Virus record (IMG/VR): IMGVR_UViG_3300032278_000032
Coordinates: 1 to 39,452 of that record
From: a virus
Length of the DNA stretch: 39,452 bases
Direction: 5' to 3' (one strand)
Both the position numbers and the translations under genes were made by a program. Below the pieces are notes generated by a model. The model ran no database searches, was not told the origin of the DNA, and saw only the letters and a program-made list of their open reading frames with translations. Shown piece after piece: positions 29,857 to 37,803 of the stretch (positions are counted from its first letter, which is position 1; each line of letters begins with the position of its first letter).

Positions 29857-31080
29857 ATGATAGCAAACACTGAAACTACAGTCAAGCCCAAACACCGCTA
29901 CGGTCGCCATCCGCTGGATGTTGTCAAACGGATGGTGCAGGCCAAACTGGGCAGGAACCAGATGGCCCTATACCTGGCCCTGGGCGAACACCTGATCAGC
30001 AACAGCAACACCACCATCAACCTGGACGACGACAGATTGGCTGAAGCCACTGGCTTGGATCTGCGCCAGGTGGCCAAGGCTCGGCGCGCCTTTACTGTTA
30101 CCGATGGCAGCCCCGAATTTGTGCAGGTGCGTCCAGCCACCACCAAATATAACAAGCGCATCGTCGGCACTTATACCTACCGATTAATGGAGGCCCAGGA
30201 GCTGGAAACCGAGATCCTAGAACCGGACTTTTTTGTGCCGGATCAGGATCAAAAAGTCCCAGAATCGGTAACAGAAAGTCCCAACATCGGTAACGAAAAG
30301 TCCCACAACCGGCAACAAAAAGTCCCAGAATCGGTAAATCCATTGTCGGCAAACCCACGCCCGGTAAGGGAACCCCAACAGTCGTCTAACTATTATACTA
30401 CCTATCCTTCTAACTATCCTACTACCTATCCTACGGATGGGTCGTTGGTGGAAAAAATAGGTAATCAATGGAAGAAATCCAGGGGCAAAACGGCTCGCCC
30501 TGAGCACCTGGAGATGTTGGCTGTCTATTGCCTAGATGGCAGGCCCAAAATGGAGGATCAGGAGCTGCTGGATGTACTGGCGGACGCCTTCAGCCATCAG
30601 GAGCACCTGCAGGGTAACACCCCGCTATGGTTTGTCTCTAACGAAGGCAGAGGCCTGATCGACAACCTGCTTGGCAGTAAACAGGGCCAGGCTAAAGAAC
30701 AGCAACGGCGCGATAAAACGCAACAGACGCTGGCCCAGATGACCCAGCCCAGCCCCTCCGAAGTCCTGAGCCAGGGCCTACAGGCGCTGGAAATTGGGCG
30801 ACAGTTCGCCCGACGCTGGAAAGACTTCGGCGATCAATCACCAGCCCAACGGATGGCACGGTTCTTTAGACGTCTGCCCAAGGCCCTGTTTTTAGAGTGT
30901 GGGCTGGACCCAACTGAGGATCGAGCCCGGCTGAACAAAGTACTGCGCCAGGGCCTAACTGAGGCGGACTTTCCAACCCTGCGCGAGACGGAAACCTCGG
31001 GCAACATCACCGTCGAGGTGCAGGAAGGCACTCAAACGGTGGGCGATCTGATGGCAGGCATCTTAAATGCCAGGCCCTAA
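29857..31080 (+). CDS. Lambda-O-like replication initiator with internal origin
   Basis: The 407-residue protein has an N-terminal winged-helix-like part (about 15-125: VVKRMVQAKLGRNQMALYLALGEHL...INLDDDRLAEATGLDLRQVAKARRAF) like phage replication initiators. Residues ~130-185 are polar and low-complexity. Here the DNA carries four 22-bp-spaced iterons and an AT-rich tandem repeat, just as lambda gene O contains ori-lambda. The C-terminal half (200-407) is helical and could contact a helicase or its loader. Sequence identity to O is not claimed. The initiator should bind the iterons, open the adjacent DNA and recruit host replication proteins. The promoter is at 29779. Confidence 0.75.
   Translation: MIANTETTVKPKHRYGRHPLDVVKRMVQAKLGRNQMALYLALGEHLISNSNTTINLDDDRLAEATGLDLRQVAKARRAFTVTDGSPEFVQVRPATTKYNKRIVGTYTYRLMEAQELETEILEPDFFVPDQDQKVPESVTESPNIGNEKSHNRQQKVPESVNPLSANPRPVREPQQSSNYYTTYPSNYPTTYPTDGSLVEKIGNQWKKSRGKTARPEHLEMLAVYCLDGRPKMEDQELLDVLADAFSHQEHLQGNTPLWFVSNEGRGLIDNLLGSKQGQAKEQQRRDKTQQTLAQMTQPSPSEVLSQGLQALEIGRQFARRWKDFGDQSPAQRMARFFRRLPKALFLECGLDPTEDRARLNKVLRQGLTEADFPTLRETETSGNITVEVQEGTQTVGDLMAGILNARP
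30253..30338. repeat. Replication origin iterons, four copies at 22-bp period
   Basis: Units begin at 30253, 30275, 30297 and 30319. The first reads AAAGTCCCAGAATCGGTAAC; the others differ at one to five of 20 positions. Partial CGGCAAA and CGGTAAG copies follow at 30347 and 30362, 15 bp apart. Because 22 is not a multiple of three, the units lie in all three frames of the gene, so the constraint is on DNA. Confidence 0.85.
30385..30432. repeat. AT-rich 24-bp tandem repeat, likely unwinding element
   Basis: Two adjoining 24-bp units (30385-30408 and 30409-30432) differ at two positions. The stretch has strongly asymmetric strands (pyrimidine-rich top strand with CTA/TAT steps) and encodes SNYYTTYPSNYPTTYP. 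It lies about 45 bp from the last full iteron, where lambda has its AT-rich opening region. Confidence 0.7.
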
Positions 31081-31348
31081 TAATCAATTTCGGGCTAGCC
31101 GCCAGGAGCAGATCGACTGCCTGCTGGTGACACTGATAAACCTGTTCGAGGCCCACGGCACCGACTCGATCCAAGTCGATCAACTCGTTGAACGGCCACG
31201 GTTTCAGGCGGATGTCCGAGCAGCCAAACTAGAAATGTCCGAGCTATACAGTCGGGCCTTGACAAAATGGAAACTAAAACAGGGAGACAATGAGAAACCG
31301 AGACAAATCACAACCGCCCAGCAGCGCCTGGCTGAACTCATCGGCTAA
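31067..31348 (+). CDS. Hypothetical protein between initiator and SSB
   Basis: The 93-residue product overlaps the initiator end by 14 bp. It is soluble and helical (RQEQIDCLLVTLINLFEAHGTDSIQVDQLVERPRFQADVRAAKLEMSELYSRALTKWKLKQ). Order suggests a replication helper, for example a helicase-recruiting protein, but it is much shorter than lambda P and no motif is seen. Confidence 0.6.
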   Translation: MPGPNNQFRASRQEQIDCLLVTLINLFEAHGTDSIQVDQLVERPRFQADVRAAKLEMSELYSRALTKWKLKQGDNEKPRQITTAQQRLAELIG

Positions 31349-31360
31349 AGGGGCGACCAT

Positions 31361-31741
31361 ATGAGCTTTAATAAAACGATATTAATGGGTAACTTGACCC
31401 GTGACCCAGAGATTAAATCACTGCCCTCTGGCCAAACCGTGACCAATTTCGGCCTGGCAGTTAGTGAAAGATGGACCGATAAGGCCAGTGGCGAGAAACG
31501 AGAGGAGGTCTGCTTCGTCGATGTTGACGCCTGGGGGCGGCAGGGCGAGGTGGTGCTGGAGTATTTTAGCAAAGGCAAACCGATACTGGTGGAGGGCAAA
31601 CTCAAGTTTCGCCAGTGGGAGGCCGACGACGGAACCAAACGCTCCAAGCATAGCGTTACCCTGGACCGGTTCTCGTTTGTGGGCTCCAAGAACGACAGCA
31701 ACGGGGCCAGCTCTGACGAGTTGGGAGATATACCGTTCTAA
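31361..31741 (+). CDS. ssb: Single-stranded DNA-binding protein
   Basis: The 126-residue protein is a bacterial-type SSB. It begins MSFNKTILMGNLTRDPEI, continues with NFGLAVSERW, FVDVDAWGRQGEVVLEYFSKGKPILVEGKLKFRQWE, and closes with the acidic tip DELGDIPF that binds partner proteins in this family. One OB fold is followed by a short tail. It coats single strands in replication and recombination. The stop overlaps the next ATG (TAATG). Confidence 0.95.
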   Translation: MSFNKTILMGNLTRDPEIKSLPSGQTVTNFGLAVSERWTDKASGEKREEVCFVDVDAWGRQGEVVLEYFSKGKPILVEGKLKFRQWEADDGTKRSKHSVTLDRFSFVGSKNDSNGASSDELGDIPF

Positions 31742-33000
31742 TGGCTAGTCAATTACAACCAGGCTTGCCAGAGCTGGACCCTGATGGCAGCGCTGCCTAT
31801 TGGCGCCAGAAAGAGCAGGAGCTAAAAACGCCATTTAAGGGGCTGCTACCTCCGTTGTCAACTGAGGAGAAAGAGTCCCTGGTTGCCAGTATTCGCCAGT
31901 ATGGGGTAACGCATCCGGTCGTCATCGACGAGGAGGGGAACATCCTTGATGGCCACCACCGGCACTCTGTTGACCCCAACGCGCCCACAGTCGTCATGCC
32001 CGGCCTCAGCCAGTTAGAAAAACAGGCCTTTGTGATGTCAACCAATGACACCCGCCGCAACATGAGTCCAGAACAGCGTCGAGAGCTGCGGAAGTCGCAG
32101 CAGAAATTATGCCTCCAGTTGAAAAAAGATGACCCTAAGCGTTGGACACAAGAGGAGCTAGCCTCATTATTTGCAAAGGATCGAACCGTTATTTCGGGCT
32201 GGCTGGGTGTTCCTAATGTGGGTTCCCACAATAGGAACAAAACCGACGCCAGGATCAAGCTGTCGACTCAAGCCAAAAGGGAAATAGTAGATAGGGTGAA
32301 TAGCGGGGAAACACAAACGCAGGTGGCAGCAGATTATGGGGTTGTTCATTCCACAGTGTCAAAGGTGATCAAAAAAGCCAACGAACTCCACGCCCGCGAT
32401 GAGGACAAGGCCCGCAAAACTGCCAAGCTAAAAAGCCAGTCTTTTCAGGTTCGCCAGGGCGACTTTCGTCAGGTGCTAACCGATGTTGAACAGGTGTCGC
32501 TGATCCTAACTGATCCGCCTTACGGTAAAGAGTCCCTCCCGTTATGGGAGGATTTATCCCTGTGGGCCTCCTCCGCCTTGGCTGATGATGGGGTCTTAGT
32601 GGCTTACAGCGGTCAAATGTATTTACCTCAAGTGTTCGAGGGCCTGATGGAATATCTCGATTACTGGTGGACAGGTGCAGTCGAACACGCTGGCAATGGC
32701 AACCTGTCACCGTTGGGCCAACCAGTCAGGAAGGTTATCAATAAATGGAAACCGCTGGTGATGTTCGTCAAAAAGGGCGGCCTCGGGTTTGAGAGAACCT
32801 TTGAGGATTTGGTCCAGGGGGCAGGCCCCAAGAAAGAGCATCATAATTGGCAGCAGAATGAAAAGGAAACGGTCAGCCTAGTTGAAACCTTCACCAAACC
32901 TGGCGAGCTGGTCGTCGACCCTTTTGCGGGTTCGGGCGGGTTTTGTCGGGTGGCCCATGAACTTGGACGCGTGGCCATCGGGGCGGAGATCTTGGGTTGA
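31741..33000 (+). CDS. ParB-domain/DNA methyltransferase fusion
   Basis: The 419-residue protein has a ParB N-terminal-like domain (about 38-100) with the NILDGHHRHSV motif (68-77), followed by two HTH-like parts (TQEELASLFAKDRTVISGWLG at 136-156 and TQTQVAADYGVVHSTVSKVIKKA at 191-213). The C-terminal domain (235-419) is an amino-methyltransferase with DPPYGK (258-263) and DPFAGSGG (393-400), the order of the beta class. It likely methylates adenine N6 or cytosine N4 at a specific site. Such fusions occur in phages; roles include protection against host restriction. Its TGA overlaps the next gene's TTG start. Confidence 0.85.
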   Translation: MASQLQPGLPELDPDGSAAYWRQKEQELKTPFKGLLPPLSTEEKESLVASIRQYGVTHPVVIDEEGNILDGHHRHSVDPNAPTVVMPGLSQLEKQAFVMSTNDTRRNMSPEQRRELRKSQQKLCLQLKKDDPKRWTQEELASLFAKDRTVISGWLGVPNVGSHNRNKTDARIKLSTQAKREIVDRVNSGETQTQVAADYGVVHSTVSKVIKKANELHARDEDKARKTAKLKSQSFQVRQGDFRQVLTDVEQVSLILTDPPYGKESLPLWEDLSLWASSALADDGVLVAYSGQMYLPQVFEGLMEYLDYWWTGAVEHAGNGNLSPLGQPVRKVINKWKPLVMFVKKGGLGFERTFEDLVQGAGPKKEHHNWQQNEKETVSLVETFTKPGELVVDPFAGSGGFCRVAHELGRVAIGAEILG

Positions 33001-33425
33001 GCCAGGATAAAAAGCTAACATCAAAGCACCATCTAAAGGGGTCGCCCAGCCGTGACCTGTTCAAGTATAACCACAAAAAGTTAAACAACAAGTTCTGGGG
33101 ATGTGACGTTGATTTTGTTCTGCTTGACAAATATCCATTCCCCGACATCGTGGCTGCGATTGATTACAAGAAATGGATGGAAGAAATCACCTTCGCTGAG
33201 GTGATTGTTTATAACGCTCTAATTATCCGGGGTATTAAGGTTTTTATTGTGGAAGGTGACGCCGAGACGGGTTGTTTTAGGATCTCCGAGTATGTAGGGG
33301 GCCATCATGTTAAGCCTAGCTATAAGCTGGAGCCAGTTTGCACCACCACTAACTGGGACGAGTTCGAGCAGTGGGAACAAGCCCTGCGCCTAGCAGCAAA
33401 AAAACGGTTCGCAGCCACCAAATGA
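32997..33425 (+). CDS. Hypothetical protein, possible PD-(D/E)XK nuclease fold
   Basis: The 142-residue protein starts with TTG in overlap with the methyltransferase stop. FWGCDVDFVLLDKYPFPDIVAAIDYKK (about 33-59) resembles the D..(D/E)xK layout of restriction-type nuclease cores, and the later VYNALIIRGIKVFIVEGD fits the next strand and helix. The match is weak, as the K motif is DYK. Coupling to a methyltransferase would make sense for a nuclease, but a noncatalytic role remains possible. Confidence 0.45.
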   Translation: MSQDKKLTSKHHLKGSPSRDLFKYNHKKLNNKFWGCDVDFVLLDKYPFPDIVAAIDYKKWMEEITFAEVIVYNALIIRGIKVFIVEGDAETGCFRISEYVGGHHVKPSYKLEPVCTTTNWDEFEQWEQALRLAAKKRFAATK

Positions 33426-33739
33426 AAGAGTCACAGATCCAATCCGCTATCGAACAGGTGCTGCGCGTCTACGAAAAGAGCGGGAGCTGTGTCTACATTA
33501 AGAACAACACCGGCGCCCATAAAACCGATCACGGCGCCTTTATACGCTTTGGCAAGGTCGGTTCCTCTGATTTCCTGCTGTTCCTGCAAGATGGGCAAAC
33601 CGTCTTCCTGGAGGTAAAAACACCCAAGGGGCGGCAAAACGATAACCAGAAAGACTTCCAGCGCCGAGTGGAGCGGTTAGGACACAGTTACTTTGTTGTC
33701 CGCTCAGCGCGTGAAGTCTGGCAGATACTGGAGCAATAA
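33422..33739 (+). CDS. VRR-NUC domain nuclease
   Basis: I chose ATG 33422, which overlaps the previous stop; an earlier in-frame start would lie deep in the neighbour. The 105-residue protein is a stand-alone VRR-NUC nuclease: IQSAIEQVLR, GSSDFLLFLQDGQTVFLEVKTPKGRQNDNQKDFQRRVERLGHSYFVVRSAREVW. The D of SSDF and the ExK of LEVK form the metal site of the PD-(D/E)XK group. Phage members are found near replication or packaging genes and act on branched or structured DNA, for example recombination intermediates. Confidence 0.9.
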   Translation: MKESQIQSAIEQVLRVYEKSGSCVYIKNNTGAHKTDHGAFIRFGKVGSSDFLLFLQDGQTVFLEVKTPKGRQNDNQKDFQRRVERLGHSYFVVRSAREVWQILEQ

Positions 33740-33742
33740 ATT

Positions 33743-34420
33743 ATGGCCAATTTTGACAAGATATTCGAGTCCATCCTTCACCACGAAGGGCGTATTTTCA
33801 CCGATATAAAGGCTGATCGGGGCGGAGCCACCAAGTTCGGTGTCACCCTGGCCACCCTGCAACAGCTCCAGCCCTCGGCTACTAAAGAGGACGTGGAGGA
33901 CATGGACGAGGGCGGGGCTAGGGAGATATACCTCCGTTTATGGGATGAGGCCAAAGCTGACCTGCTGGAGATTGGCCAGAAAGCTGGCGCTTTTTACTTC
34001 GACGCCTACATCAACGGCGGCCCGCAGATGGCTAATATGAGCCTACAGGCGGCCATCAACCACAAACTGGCGGCTGGAGATCCCAGTCAATGGATTTCGG
34101 TCGATGGCGCCATCGGTAACGGCACCCGCCAAACCTTAACCCGAGTGGGCGGCGTGAGCAAACTGGAGCTGAAAGTCCAGCGCAGCGGCTATTTCTGGAA
34201 TAATGTTTTTGTCGGTAGCAAGTTTGGTTACAGGCCGGAGCGGGGCGATAAACCCAACCGCACCAACCAGGAAATCTTTATCGTGGGCTGGCAGAAACGC
34301 AACTGGGAGCTGGATGACGAAGGGCGCACCTCGCTAACCGACTGGTCCAATGCTGAGCTGGTGACAGAATTGAAAGATCGCGGCTATAGCGGCGAGACAT
34401 TACTGGATATGATTGCGTAA
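33743..34420 (+). CDS. Endolysin, GH108-type muramidase
   Basis: The 225-residue protein has the GH108 (TtsA/secretion activator-like) signature HHEGRIFTDIKADRGGATKFGVT at residues 13-35, with E15 as probable catalytic acid. FYFDAYINGGPQMA (84-97) and a following peptidoglycan-binding-like part fit the family. It should cleave the glycan of peptidoglycan at lysis. There is no signal peptide, so release needs a holin. A short helical end (WSNAELVTELKDRGYSGETLLDM) is an add-on. The gene stands before the terminase, about 16 kb (around the circle, 30 kb) from the membrane cassette. Confidence 0.85.
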   Translation: MANFDKIFESILHHEGRIFTDIKADRGGATKFGVTLATLQQLQPSATKEDVEDMDEGGAREIYLRLWDEAKADLLEIGQKAGAFYFDAYINGGPQMANMSLQAAINHKLAAGDPSQWISVDGAIGNGTRQTLTRVGGVSKLELKVQRSGYFWNNVFVGSKFGYRPERGDKPNRTNQEIFIVGWQKRNWELDDEGRTSLTDWSNAELVTELKDRGYSGETLLDMIA

Positions 34421-34424
34421 GACA

Positions 34425-34784
34425 ATGCTACACCGTAAAAATAAGCGGATAAAAATTGAGCAGGCAGAGGCGGCGTTGACCCGCTGGCAAGGTAATATCT
34501 CGGCTGCTTCGCAGGATCTCCATTGTGCCAGGACTACCCTCTACCGCAAGATAAACGAGCACGAAGCCCTGCAACATCTAGTTAATGATATGCGAGAGTC
34601 GCGGGTTGATCGGGTAGAGGATCTGCTGATGGAGCGGATGGAAGGCGGCGACACCACGGCCATGATTTTCTTTCTCAAAACACAAGGCCAGGCTCGCGGT
34701 TACGTGGAGAAACCCAAAGACGAAGGCAACAACGATTTCGCTAGTTTGATCCTGGAGGCGGCCAAACGTGGCATCGAACAGTAA
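34425..34784 (+). CDS. terS: Terminase small subunit
   Basis: ATG 34425 is chosen over a TTG at 34413, which overlaps the endolysin; both are in frame. The 119-residue protein has a Fis-type HTH (ALTRWQGNISAASQDLHCARTTLYRKINEHEALQHLV) and then RVDRVEDLLMERMEGGDTTAMIFFLKTQGQARGYVEKP, the typical tail of small terminase subunits, which recognise packaging sites and stimulate the large subunit. It overlaps the large subunit gene by 17 bp. Confidence 0.85.
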   Translation: MLHRKNKRIKIEQAEAALTRWQGNISAASQDLHCARTTLYRKINEHEALQHLVNDMRESRVDRVEDLLMERMEGGDTTAMIFFLKTQGQARGYVEKPKDEGNNDFASLILEAAKRGIEQ

Positions 34785-36135
34785 CGCCCTAGTTGATCTA
34801 TATGCTCGCTACCAGGACGATCCTTGCGCCTGGGCGGAGGATTTCCTGGGCGTTCATCTGTGGTCTAAACAGCGGCAGATCCTGGAGTCGGTGTTTAATA
34901 ACCGGCGCACTGTTGTCCGCTCCTGCCACTCGGCTGGTAAAACCTTCACCGCTGCGGTTTGTGTGTTGGCTTACGCCTATCTAAAGGCGCCTTGTAAGAT
35001 CATTACCACCGCCCCGACTTGGTACCAAGTTAAAGATCTGATGTGGAGCGAGATCAACCGGCTTTATCGGGACAAGCTACACGGGCACGGCTTCCCGGGT
35101 GAGGTGATGGCCTGCCGGTTGAAGATCGCACCGGACTGGTTCGCCACTGGTATCAGCCCTAAAGAGGCGGTCAACTTCCAAGGCTTTCACGGTGATAATG
35201 TGCTGGTGGTTTGCGACGAAGCGCCAGGTGTCTCTCGTGAGGTGTTAGAGGGGGCGGAGTCGTTAATGGCTTCGGGCGATTCGCACATGCTATGGATTGG
35301 CAACCCCACCGAGTCGGCCGGGCATTTCTTTGACGCTTTTCGGCGTGGTGATTGGCAGCGTATCCATATCTCGGCCTTTGATACGCCACTATTCTCGGGT
35401 GAGGAGGTGCCGGCTAATGTTAGGCGGGTGCTGATCTCGCCCGGTTGGGTAGAGGAAAAGGCCAGCGAGTGGGGCACCGATTCGCCCCTTTATGAGTCGC
35501 GCATATTGGGCCAGTTCCCAGCCCAGACAGATCGTCAGTTGATAGCCCTGTCCAGTATCGAACAGGCCATTGATCGTCGCACTGAAGCCCAGGGCGAGCG
35601 AGTGCTGGGCGTCGACGTGGCCCGCTTCGGTGATGATCAGACAGTCTTTTGTTTGCGTCAAGGTGACAAGATCTTGGCCCTGGACGCGTTTTTGCATCTT
35701 GACCTAATGGAGATCGCCGGCCGAGTGCGTCGCTTCGAGTCCGATCACGCTGTGGACCGGGTGCAGGTGGACGAGGTGGGCCTGGGCGCTGGGGTAGTGG
35801 ATCGGTTGAAAGAAATGGGCACCGATGCAGTGGGCGTCAGCTCAGCCCGTAAAGCCCACGAGTCGGACAGATACATCAACACCAGAACCGAGCTGTGGTT
35901 TGTGATGCGGGACTGGGTGCAGTTTGCGGAGATCCCCGACCACCCCAAACTGGTGGAGGATTTAAGCGCCCCAGAATACACTTTCACCTCCAGGGGCCAG
36001 TACAAGCTGGAGTCCAAAGACGAGATCAAGAAACGGATCGGGCGCTCGACTGACTTCGGTGACGCCCTGGCTATCGCCTTATACCAGCCGCCACCCAAAC
36101 CAGTCTACAAAATGCGCAAGGTGCGCGGGATATGA
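34768..36135 (+). CDS. terL: Terminase large subunit
   Basis: The 455-residue protein is a packaging ATPase-nuclease. The Walker A-like RSCHSAGKTF is at 51-60 (K58, T59), Walker B VLVVCDEA at 145-152, and motif III-like WIGNPT at 176-181. The C-terminal RNase H-like nuclease starts with GVDVARFGDDQTVF (D283) and continues to a final STDFGDALAIAL with the last acidic residue. It cuts concatemeric DNA and pumps it through the portal. The start is GTG, inside the end of the small subunit gene. Confidence 0.95.
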   Translation: MASNSNALVDLYARYQDDPCAWAEDFLGVHLWSKQRQILESVFNNRRTVVRSCHSAGKTFTAAVCVLAYAYLKAPCKIITTAPTWYQVKDLMWSEINRLYRDKLHGHGFPGEVMACRLKIAPDWFATGISPKEAVNFQGFHGDNVLVVCDEAPGVSREVLEGAESLMASGDSHMLWIGNPTESAGHFFDAFRRGDWQRIHISAFDTPLFSGEEVPANVRRVLISPGWVEEKASEWGTDSPLYESRILGQFPAQTDRQLIALSSIEQAIDRRTEAQGERVLGVDVARFGDDQTVFCLRQGDKILALDAFLHLDLMEIAGRVRRFESDHAVDRVQVDEVGLGAGVVDRLKEMGTDAVGVSSARKAHESDRYINTRTELWFVMRDWVQFAEIPDHPKLVEDLSAPEYTFTSRGQYKLESKDEIKKRIGRSTDFGDALAIALYQPPPKPVYKMRKVRGI

Positions 36136-37295
36136 CCAGCAGAATCCTGGTGGGCGATGTTTTGGTGATGCTAGGCACGCTAGAGGATGCCTCTATTGAC
36201 TGCGTTGTCACTTCTCCGCCTTACTACGGGTTACGGGATTATCAAGTGGAAGGGCAGATAGGGCTAGAACCAACGCTGTCGGAGTTCGTGGCCACTATGG
36301 TCAAGGTGTTCGGCGAAGTGGCGCGGGTGTTGAAGCCGAGCGGCACCGTTTGGCTCAACCTGGGGGATAGTTACACCAGCGGGGGGCGAAAATCCTACAA
36401 CCCTGGTGCCTCCGCCCTGCATCCAGCCCAACAGAAGGGGATGGCACGGCCAGAAGTGCCTAACGGCCTGAAACCAAAAGATTTGTGCGGCGCTCCCTGG
36501 CGTGTAGCTTTCGGCCTACAGGACGACGGTTGGTATCTGCGGCAAGAAATCATTTGGCACAAGCCAAATCCGATGCCGGAGTCGGTGCGTGATCGGTGTA
36601 CTAAAGCGCACGAAAGCATTTTTCTGCTGGCTCATCCGGCCAGTGGGGGCAAGTATTATTATGATGCTGATGCGGTGAGGGAGCGGCATAAAGAGCCTTG
36701 GCGGGGGAAGGGTGAACATGAGAGCTTGACACCACACAGTGGCCGATTGGATGACGTGAACAAGGAGCAGGCGACTTTCACTGTTGGGGTGCGACAATAT
36801 AATCCCCTCGGCCGAAACAAACGCTCAGTCTGGACGATCACAACCAAGCCCTACTCGCAAGCGCATTTCGCCACTTTCCCGCCAGAACTGCCGAGAACTT
36901 GTATTCTGGCTGGGACTTCAGAGAAGGGGATTTGTCCTGATTGTGGGTTGGCTTGGGTAAGGGTGGTGGAGAAGAAAAGGGTAAATACGCGACCGGGATA
37001 TACGGCCAAACATGGAGACGATCAATGGCTAGGCCATGAGACCAAGGCCGGTTTGCTATTTAGACCAGTAACTACGACGAAAACTCTCGGTTGGCAACCA
37101 CAATGCGACTGCGACTCTGAGCCTGTACCTGCTACCGTACTCGATCCCTTCGCTGGTGCTGGCACAACCTTATTAGTGGCAAATCAACTACAACGACACG
37201 CAATCGGCATCGAGCTTAACCCCGAATATGCTGCAATGGCTGAAGATAGAATCTATAGCGAGGCCCCTTTACTAAATCAGGTGGCGCTAGGGTGA
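36132..37295 (+). CDS. DNA methyltransferase with inserted zinc-ribbon-like segment
   Basis: The 387-residue protein begins with an amino-methyltransferase motif TSPPYYGLRDY (27-37), continues with VWLNLGDSY and RQEIIWHKPNPMPESV, and ends with the SAM motif DPFAGAGTTLL (338-348) and GIELNPEYAAMA. This is the beta-class order, as in N4-cytosine or N6-adenine enzymes. Between them, CPDC (268-271) and CDC (325-327) may form a zinc site. Start ATG overlaps the terminase stop (ATGA). Probable role: marking phage DNA against host restriction, at the time of packaging. Confidence 0.9.
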   Translation: MTSRILVGDVLVMLGTLEDASIDCVVTSPPYYGLRDYQVEGQIGLEPTLSEFVATMVKVFGEVARVLKPSGTVWLNLGDSYTSGGRKSYNPGASALHPAQQKGMARPEVPNGLKPKDLCGAPWRVAFGLQDDGWYLRQEIIWHKPNPMPESVRDRCTKAHESIFLLAHPASGGKYYYDADAVRERHKEPWRGKGEHESLTPHSGRLDDVNKEQATFTVGVRQYNPLGRNKRSVWTITTKPYSQAHFATFPPELPRTCILAGTSEKGICPDCGLAWVRVVEKKRVNTRPGYTAKHGDDQWLGHETKAGLLFRPVTTTKTLGWQPQCDCDSEPVPATVLDPFAGAGTTLLVANQLQRHAIGIELNPEYAAMAEDRIYSEAPLLNQVALG

Positions 37296-37516
37296 TGGAA
37301 CAGTGGTTGAGTCACCTATTTATTATCAAGTCCCAGGGGTTGCCATTCTCTCACCCCTACAAGGTTGAGGTGTTTCTGGACACTAACGAGTTTGAGTTCC
37401 TGGGCCTTGAATCCCAGGGGCGCCCCAGCCCGGATCATGTGTTGTGGGGCGAAACCAAAAACGAGGCCAGACAACGGGCCAAAGATCAGATCAATGGACA
37501 AATGCTTTTATTATGA
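37292..37516 (+). CDS. Small hypothetical protein
   Basis: A 74-residue product in a 4-bp overlap with both neighbours (GTGATG region upstream, ATGA downstream). It has a strand-rich middle (YKVEVFLDTNEFEFLGLE) and a helical end (NEARQRAKDQINGQMLLL). Not recognised. Confidence 0.55.
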   Translation: MMEQWLSHLFIIKSQGLPFSHPYKVEVFLDTNEFEFLGLESQGRPSPDHVLWGETKNEARQRAKDQINGQMLLL

Positions 37517-37803
37517 GATTTAACCGCGTCCCGTCTTCCTATTATCTGTTTGACCTTAAAGATCCAGCCATCGAGGAGGACAACGACAGCCGAGCCTATG
37601 GGCGGATGATCCTGCTGCGCTGCGACTCTGATCTGGAGTTTCGCGATTTGATCCACTACGACAAAACCCTTTTTATTGTAACCAGGACCAAGATCGTACA
37701 CCCCAATTATTGCCGCTATCGGCTGATGGAACGGGGGCGGTTCCTGGAACTCTGCGAACAGAAATACGGTGAGCGCTGGGAGCGCAAGGCGGTAAGTGTA
37801 TGA
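37513..37803 (+). CDS. Small hypothetical protein before the portal gene
   Basis: ATG 37513 lies in an ATGA overlap; a longer frame from 37444 would overlap the previous gene almost completely. The 96-residue product (RMILLRCDSDLEFRDLIHYDKTLFIVTRTKIVHPNYCRYRLMERGRFLELCEQKYGERWERK) is mixed alpha/beta. Its stop overlaps the portal start. Not recognised. Confidence 0.55.
   Translation: MRFNRVPSSYYLFDLKDPAIEEDNDSRAYGRMILLRCDSDLEFRDLIHYDKTLFIVTRTKIVHPNYCRYRLMERGRFLELCEQKYGERWERKAVSV

Noticed and set aside
30253-30338. Protein-level repeat as the reason for the iterons
   Set aside because: The 22-bp period shifts the reading frame each time, so the peptide repeats only after three units; DNA-level constraint explains it.
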